Shown here in pieces: positions 57,001-64,000 of a stretch of 64,000 nt of DNA; positions within the stretch are counted from its first letter, which is position 1, and each line of letters opens with the position of its first letter. The stretch lies in assembly GCF_964199755.1 (NCBI RefSeq), contig NC_133904.1, forward strand, positions 1,054,001 to 1,118,000. The letters are read 5' to 3'. The notes under the pieces are model-generated. The model saw nothing but the letters and a program-made list of their open reading frames with translations, did no database searches and had not been told where the DNA came from. Source of the stretch: Larus michahellis (Eukaryota > Chordata > Aves > Charadriiformes > Laridae). The position numbers and the translations under genes are program-made.

Positions 57001-60000
57001 GTTTTGCTTTAACCTGTTTGTTAGGAGAATATTACCTATATTAATTACAGGATGCAGTTGCATATAAACAAGCCATGCGACAGCATAACTGTTGTTATGA
57101 ATTCTTGACAGGAGCATTTTGAGAGCAGTGCAAAACCAGAGTGGTCCTAGGAAGGCTGTTATTTTTGATCTCTGTTTAGACTAAGCCTTGCCCACTCTGT
57201 GGCATCCGATGGCTTTTTCCGTAGATGGAGAAATTGCAGTAAATAAGGTGGTAACATGACAAGTTTCAGCCAGCAGGTTCCCACATGCAGCAAGAGCCCT
57301 GTGTTCGAGCTGTGTCTGTTTTTCGCTTACGTAGCCTGAGCAGTACATCTTACTCTAGAACATTTGTATGTGAATACAGACATATCCTGATAATCAAGAT
57401 AGGCTTATAAAATATAGATGCCATTTTCCCCCGCACTTGAGCTAACACTTTCGGAAGTGTTGTATCTGCAGTATTTTCTAGGCAACTGCAGGCAAGCCAA
57501 AGTCCACAAGGTAGGTGGGTATTAGCTGATTTGTGCCTGTACTGTAGGGGGAAAATACACCTGGTGCGTATCTTTAAAAATAGTTTAAATAGTCTAACCT
57601 AGTCTTTCATTTTGTCAGTCTATGCAGTCTTTAAATAAATCAAACTACTTCAAAAGCAACTGTCGTTTTGTGCCATATAAAATCGCAGGGCGTGTCTGTT
57701 CAGATGTTAGTTATGATCACAAATGTACTCTGACCTCTGTAGAACGAGCAGGAAAATTAAATGCACGGGTTTATAGATGTGCCAAGCCTACCCTTCTCAC
57801 CTGTGTGTGGCTTACGTGACACATGTATGTTTTTCAAGTAACTCTCCTTTGTCAGTGAGTGTCTGCCTTTCTCTGTGGGAAAACTGCCTGAGACCTAAAC
57901 TGAAAAAGATTAATATCTTGTGACAAAGATGGGCCTAAAATTAATAATTCTTAGTCTCTTCTTTGACAAGAATTGATTTATCTGATTGTCTTCTCAGACT
58001 TCAGAAACTGCAGTGTTAGTTTTATAACTGTTTCCATAAAAGTATTATGTTAGTGGTTTTTGTGTAGATAATTATTTAGGACCATTCATATATTTGTGAG
58101 CGCTTGCTGTAAGTGGTGATGGCAGTGTTGTACCAGAGCTCTTTGCTCTCAGTATGTTATGTGCTTATGTCACCCGCTAATGGCATTAGAGGAGGATGTG
58201 TCCCGTTTGGTTTTTTCCATTAATAGGATTATCTGCCTAACCCAGCAGTGACGAGGAGCTGTGTTCACTTTCACAGGTTTATGTCAGCTTTCAGGCTGAA
58301 AGGTTTAAGAGCTGCTTTGAATTACAACTGGTACTTCTGAAGTCAGTTAGATGACTGCTAAAGATTGTCCATGCTTTATTTAAATAGGCTGGTTATTTAT
58401 GGAGTCGGTGTTCTGCAGCTGTGTAGGCAAAAGTGTTTAGAGACTCTGGATGAGTCCCAGTTCAGGTGGAAGTTTCTTGAGCAATACTATTTCAGCAACA
58501 AGTTAACTTGTCACAATTTTTTTCACTGCAGTATTAAGACCCGTATTTCTCGTGTCCCTGGCCCTGTATTGCCCTTTTTAAAAAAAGGTCATTCTCAAAT
58601 GGGAGTTATACCTCTTGATTGTGCTCAGACTGGTGACCAGAAATCTCTTCTTGCTGGCATGAAAAGTCTTGTGAGTTCCCTTCCGGCTACTAGGTTTTCA
58701 CTCCAGAGAATATTTGGGTTGAGAAAACTCTCAGCAGAAGAGCTGCTGGGATTAAAGGGTATTACGGATTGCTCTCCAGAGGCCTTCAGGGTTGGGATCT
58801 TCATTTGTCTGTCCTGTTTGGGTCCCCATAATCCCAGTATTACTTTTTCTTCTTGCATCTCTTGGGATCCCTAATGGAGCACTTTGCTCTGAGTCCCTCG
58901 GTGGGGACACTTGGGCGGCAGGGTGGGCAGTGATACTGTGCATGGCTTCATGAACTCTACCTGCTTTTCTTTTTTTTGGTTGAGAGGGAGAAGATGCTCA
59001 GTAGCTTCAAGCTCAGATTCCCTAAGTATGATGCTATGTTTGTTTATTGATAAATATATATCCTATAACAATAATAAAATTTAAACATGAACTTTGCTAA
59101 TTGCTTCTCAGTTTTTTAGCTGTGTACAAATATATGTATTTTTTGTAGCCTCTCAGAACTACCCTTGCTGATAGCACCCCATGGCTTTCATTGCCAGCAA
59201 CGGTGTGCCCTTCCACTGCCTTCAGTAACTAGAACATCTTGTCTTGCTTTGCTCGGAACAGTGAGAGTAATTAGGCTGGGTACCAAACATGCCCTGAGTG
59301 TAAATACCTCTTCTGGCAGTCATTAATGCTCTTGCCGCTCTCATATTTAAATACTTAATTATAATGATGGATGATGAACAGGTTTGTTTTCAAAGGTTGT
59401 AGTTTTAGAGTCTCCTATAAACTTTGACTCTGAACTATGCCATATATTCTTTTTAGTAAACAACCGATAGTGGTGATATTTTTTTATCTGCTGCCTGAAT
59501 CAGTGCTGGCTGAGAGTATTGCGGCGTGCAGCATAGGAGGATGTAATGTTATGTGATGGTCCAAAGATATCTACCAGACGAGGACTGCAGATAGGTAAAG
59601 TAGCTTAACTTCTGATCTGCTAAATGTCTGATAAGACAAAGGGTTTCGGGTTCAGAGGGAACAGGAGGAGATAATTGCTCATGCAATGTGTAGTGAAGTT
59701 GTACAGTCCCTTACCAAAGGGTACTGAGGATGCTAAAAGCTTACCTGGACTTGAGGAAAAACTGGGTAAGTTAATAGAGCAATTCATTCAGAATTACTAA
59801 GCATGTAGGTAGAATCCCTCTAGCCCAGGAAGTTTAAATCATTGATTGAAAGCTAGGAGAGCTTTTGGAAGAGTATTCTGCGCTTGTTCAGTTTCTTTTT
59901 CTGAGCATGCTGGTGTGTGTGTATCTCTGCACCTCTCCCGAAGGCGTTACGATACCAGATGGAGGTACAGAGTGCATGCAGACGCCTAACATATCTGCTC

Positions 60001-62316
60001 ACTACAAAGCCCTTAAACTGAGAGCACACCAGATACAAGCTGATAGGAACAAGTACTGCATTTGATCCTAGCCAGATGGTGGAGATGGGATGCTCCCTTA
60101 TCTTTGGAGACCTGGAGTTGGGAAGAGTTCCTGGCAGGCTGAGTTTAGGAAAAACAGGTGCTCTGTGCTAAAAGAAATGGGCAGCATTGGCCTTAGCTAG
60201 GCGTCTGTGGTATGTTTGGCAATTTAGCACCTCCAGAGATCTGTGCTGCTGGTGGATCTGATGATGGTCTTTGTTCTGAAAAGCCAAATACGAATTAAGT
60301 TCCAAACTTCGGTTACACTGAAGGAATGCAACCCAAGTACACTTCATTGGTTTCTACCCTCTGAGCTCTCTGAGATACAGCCACCTTGGAGAACTATTTA
60401 TTTGGTGTGAGTTTGTCGCTGGGCTGTGTTTACCAAAGCTGCTCAGGCTGCTGGAGCCATGAAAGCCGTGTTTCCTGAGCACTGCTGTCTCTGCCTGGAC
60501 TGAGCTGGGCAGGAGCAGGGAATGCGGTTTAGCAATCCTAAATCTTGTGGTCGAGACTGTCATGGGAGGATCCTCAGCATAAAGGATGAGTGCAGCTCAC
60601 AAGTCATGAGGAATGTCTGCAGGCAGATAAAAATGGAGACAAGTGAAACTTTTGGGTAAATAAATTGGAAAAGACGGTTCACCTGGAAGGCGTAGTCTTA
60701 CCTACACAGTTTCTCACCAAGCTAATGTCAGTTAAGTGGTTTGGGTCTTTTTTTTTTTGCTGTTGCTGTCACTTGTGAAGTGTATTTAATTTTTTTCCAA
60801 AAAATGCCATTATTAGCTTGAGGAGCCAGACTTGGTTCTGGTCAGAGGATAACTTGAGAGGACATAGTCATTGCACTTTTTTGGAGTGGCTTTGTCACGT
60901 GGACACTAATTGGAGCAAAGTCTTGGAATGCTCTTTTGAGAAACATGTTAGTGCTGCAAGGCAAAGGGCTGAGGCTCGCAGCCAGTGATGTGGAATAGTT
61001 TAGAAGTTACTGGGAAAGGGTGAATTTGTGCAAATATGAATGAGTGAGTGATTTCTAGAATCTCTTTCCTGAGAAGACCCGTTTATGAGGTTATTTGCAG
61101 TCTCTTGTGTGTGTCCTCCAGGGTGTGCATGTATGTGGTTTTTCCGGCTGTGCACCATGTTTCTCTTCTGCAGACAGAACAGTGCGTTGCTTGTGGTGTT
61201 GACCTACTCCTCTAAATACGGCACTCAGGAGATCTCCATTTAAACTTAAAACTTGTGAAAGGAGAGTCTACAGCTTCCCTGCTGTTAATCATTATGCTGT
61301 CTATTTAATGTTTTGACAGTCTCTGTGACTCCTCTCATTTAACATGTTGGGAGACAGACTGGCAGCAGCAGTAAGCTGAAACCAGCTTCTATTCAGAATG
61401 GGTTTCATCACTGTAAAAGGAGATATTTTTTTTAAAGCAGAGGCATGTGTGTTTTCTAATTTAAAATCGGTTACATTTCTGTCAAAATAGGATCTTGCAT
61501 TCCATCTGCTCGGCAGTTGTAACTGTCTGAAGTCTGATCGCGAGTCTGGTTTCGGCATTGTGGTGTGGTGGAATGGGAAAAAATTACTCCTGCAAGTATT
61601 TCAGTCCTCCTGTGTTATTAGTGGTGATAAGTATGACCTTCATTAATGTCAGTGGACAGTTAATTTGACTAACATGTTTGTTATTTTAAAGTGAGTGTTT
61701 GCATGTCTGCTGAACATAAAAACACCATAGTAGAGTTTCATGCATACTTGTCTCGTTAGTTAACATTAAATCTAAAATGCATTACTCAGGGCATGAGCAT
61801 GCAGAGAATGTATTAATAGCTATTGCTTTCTATCGCTTGGCTATCAAGTACTGGGTTATCAGAAAATAGATCTGGGCTGATGAGACTGTCTACGTATTGT
61901 TTACAAGATATTTCAGATCTGGGCAATATTTACTTGTGAGTCTGACTCACTCTGGCAGTCTGTCACAACAGAAACAAAACCTCTGGGAGGGTTTTCCTGG
62001 GGACTGCTGGGGACAGGCTGAGCGGGCGGCCGGACCCACCAAGGGCTTCACCGCCTGGGCAGCCCCTGGCCAGGGGCAGCCCCTATTGTTTGAAGAGTTA
62101 TGAAGTCTGAAGATGATCCTGAAGACAGGGAAAATATACTTGGGGATCCCAGCTAAGTGAAGGATGGACCAAAATGAATTCAGGGCGGTGGAGAGAATAC
62201 GTTTCTCGAAGCAGCCTGTTTGAACTCTGGCTTGCCGCTTTGTGAGCTGCAGTGGTTTGTAACTTGATGCGAGATAAAGTGATCGCTTCTGGCAGCAAGA
62301 AGCTACGACTTCTATG
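51085..62316 (+). other. UACA: UACA intron between the two alternative first exons
   Basis: GC-rich to about 51.7 kb, then AT-rich. No recognisable transposon or RNA gene. A 169-codon open frame at 58365-58874 has no recognisable domain and no good splice flanks, so it is not called. A short GC-rich patch lies at about 61990-62090, just upstream of the second first exon. Confidence 0.6.
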
Positions 62317-62352
62317 ATGACTTGTTGGTTTTCTTGTGCAGCAAAAGACACG
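62317..62352 (+). CDS. UACA: UACA alternative first coding exon (isoform 2 type)
   Basis: ATG ACT TGT TGG encodes MTCWFSCAAKDT, ending in phase 0 at ACG|GTAGGT. Human UACA isoform 2 starts MTCWFSCAPKNR in my memory and joins the same second exon as isoform 1. Both first exons here end in phase 0, as needed. A second ATG lies directly upstream (62314-62316), so translation could add one Met. The upstream sequence is not a CpG island, so this is probably a separate, more restricted promoter. The MTCWFSC start may allow lipid modification or metal binding, but that is speculation. Confidence 0.8.
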
Positions 62353-63709
62353 GTAGGTATCTTGGATTTCATATCCATGGCAGTAGTGCAAAAATGTAAA
62401 AGCTTGAATTTTGTAAATGTTTTGTAACGGTTTCTTTTTAATCAATGTGTGTTATATCTGTCATTTATAACTCTTCTTGTGTGGAATTTTCCTTAAATGT
62501 GAAATGCTTAGGAGACAATATTTGATTTAGTACATCATAGGAAATGGATATAATTTACTTAATTTTTTTCCCTTTGGTTATAACACTTAAGATGATAGTA
62601 TTTTTTTTTTTAAATCATGCTCTTGTTAATCAGGAGATTTATGAAATGGAAGGAAGGAATGGCTGGTGAAGGGTTTTCTATAGATTTAGGTGAGTTTGTG
62701 CTAGCAGGTACAAGCTGCAAGTATGGAACTCGGCAATCCAAACCCAGTGGCAGAAGTGCAAGGTGTGATTGCTTTCCTCTAAGGGTGTGAGATGTGTCAT
62801 ATGCAAAAGAATTGAGAGGGAGCAGAGCTTGATGCCCTGCATGTACAGTTTCTAAGGCATTTAAAAATAAAACTTGCATAACATAATGTTATATACATAA
62901 CTTGCTGTGAACGTAATGCCACCACAACGCAATGACTTCACTATGCCAACCAGGCTGGCTTGGCTTTTAAGCTAATAAATGTTTTAATTGATTGACAAAT
63001 TGGTACTGCACTTTAGCTGGGCAACACTAGTGATTGTAATTTCATTAGTTGTCTATTTTTATTCCTTCATGTCACTTTTAGCAAGTATTGTACTGAATAA
63101 GCTATTGCTAAGACTTCATGATTACCGTGAACTTGTTTATTATGAGAATGGGGACTAAAGATAATCATGATTACAACTCCATTATACAAACCATTCTACA
63201 GATGTAGGGTGGCGGTAGTGGGCTTTTGGTTTTGTTCTTTTTTTTGTTTCTCCTCTTTTACCTAGCAAACCCTGGCTCTGGTGCAAGGCGAGACCTTGCT
63301 GCAGCTCTTGGCTCTCGCGGCATTGAGAACTGGCACTGGCTCTCTTCATTGTGGATCTTCCACACTTTATTACATTAAATCTTGAAAAATGTTAGTCTTT
63401 GCTCGTAAGACAGTCTTAAGGGGAGGGTAGTTCTGTCTTGATAGAATGTGACTGGTTTTTTTAACATGAAGATTATATAAAGTTGCTTTTTTTAAAATCT
63501 GCTGTTGTTCTTGCTTTCACACGAAGACTGCCAAGACTTTTGCGTAGTGGGTTTCATGCTTAAAGGAGGTGGAGGAGTGTGTTGTGATGAACCCAACACG
63601 AAGGACAAGGCATTGATAAGCTGCTTTCTCACTTCAGGAAACAAAAATGTTTTCAGCTACTCTGACTGCTCTATTTTGGAAATTATTAGGTTTACCAGTT
63701 TTAACATTC

Positions 63710-63715
63710 TTTATT
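63710..63715 (-). terminator. Poly(A) signal of the minus-strand terminal exon
   Basis: AATAAA on the minus strand (TTTATT on plus), 102 nt downstream of the stop of the unidentified exon. Confidence 0.5.
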
Positions 63716-63816
63716 CAGTCATGCGTGGAATTTGTGATCCACTGTGATAGTAACTTCATGCACCTACAGGCTGCTTATGTCTCACTATTATCAGTAAATT
63801 CTTTTGCTGTATAGAG

Positions 63817-63933
63817 TTAGATTTGAATATAATACTCCTTTATAAGCCTTTTATCTTCTGCTGAAAGCTTCTTGAACATGAAGTCATCGGTGTCCAGCTT
63901 GGCCATGCTGTCTCTGTCACAGAACAGAATTTC
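63817..63933 (-). CDS. Terminal coding exon of an unidentified minus-strand gene
   Basis: On the minus strand an acceptor (GCTTTACACTTTTCAG) is followed at once by an open frame of 38 codons and a TAA at 63817-63819. The peptide includes CDRDSMAKLDTDDFMFKKL and ends KEYYIQI. Its charged, helix-like composition looks like real protein, while the other two frames are stopped or look random. An AATAAA lies 102 nt after the stop. Together these are what a 3'-terminal exon looks like. It overlaps the UACA intron in antisense, and earlier exons would lie to the right of the window. I do not recognise the family, and the reading phase at the acceptor (taken as 0) is an inference. Confidence 0.5.
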   Translation of the reverse strand, partial: EILFCDRDSMAKLDTDDFMFKKLSAEDKRLIKEYYIQI

Positions 63934-64000
63934 CTGAAAAGTGTAAAGCAATTCAGAAAGGGTGGTTTAGGCAACAGAAGAGAACAAGCTCCCTCTTTTG

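Larger units (their letters stand above)
62353..64000 (+). other. UACA: UACA intron after the alternative first exon (partial)
   Basis: Runs to the right edge. The shared second UACA exon (HAADWNKYDD in human) was looked for and is not present. On the opposite strand it contains the terminal exon described at 63817-63933. Confidence 0.65.

Noticed and set aside
59748-59780. Minus-strand donor-like AGTCCAG|GTAAGC in the UACA intron
   Set aside because: No convincing acceptor and coding frame pair with it.

Overview
The window is nuclear DNA from a vertebrate, almost certainly a bird. It has spliced genes with GT-AG introns, CpG-island promoters, intronic homopolymer runs, and several 5'-truncated CR1 LINE fragments ending in the typical avian ATTCTATG repeats. 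Gene content points to avian chromosome-10-type material, equivalent to human 15q. There are no operons, CRISPR arrays or phage genes. Most long open frames, especially those in the GC-rich 29.5-51.7 kb stretch, are shadows of GC-rich DNA and are not called.

Left end (1-3.4 kb): a head-to-head gene pair. On the minus strand lie the first two coding exons of ADAMTS7 (signal peptide and most of the start of the propeptide); the rest of the gene lies off the left edge. On the plus strand MORF4L1 (MRG15) starts at 3338. Between them sit two CpG-rich promoters, a reverse-oriented CR1 3' fragment and an intact tRNA-Lys(CTT) gene. A ZNF143-type site lies just upstream of MORF4L1.

3.3-29.5 kb: complete MORF4L1. 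I could place all 12 coding exons with matching splice phases; they join into a 323-codon protein with an N-terminal chromo barrel and a C-terminal MRG domain. Two poly(A) signals follow the stop.

29.5-50.5 kb: a GC-rich gap of about 21 kb with no recognisable protein gene. It holds three CR1 fragments, one with an internal deletion, one candidate unannotated exon (33153-33303), and several AT-rich islands inside GC-rich DNA that look like possible regulatory elements.

50.5-64 kb: the 5' end of UACA on the plus strand. Two alternative first coding exons are visible: 51028-51084 in a CpG island, and 62317-62352 about 11 kb downstream. They match the two N-termini I recall for human UACA and both end in phase 0. 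The shared second exon lies beyond the right edge. Near the right edge, on the opposite strand inside the UACA intron, there is a convincing terminal coding exon (acceptor, 38-codon frame, stop, AATAAA) of a gene I could not name.

The genes do not form one pathway: ADAMTS7 is a secreted metalloprotease, MORF4L1 a chromatin reader, and UACA an ankyrin/coiled-coil protein. The main interest is in genome organisation: the conserved divergent ADAMTS7/MORF4L1 pair with an embedded tRNA gene, the unusual MORF4L1-UACA neighbourhood, and the unidentified antisense exon.
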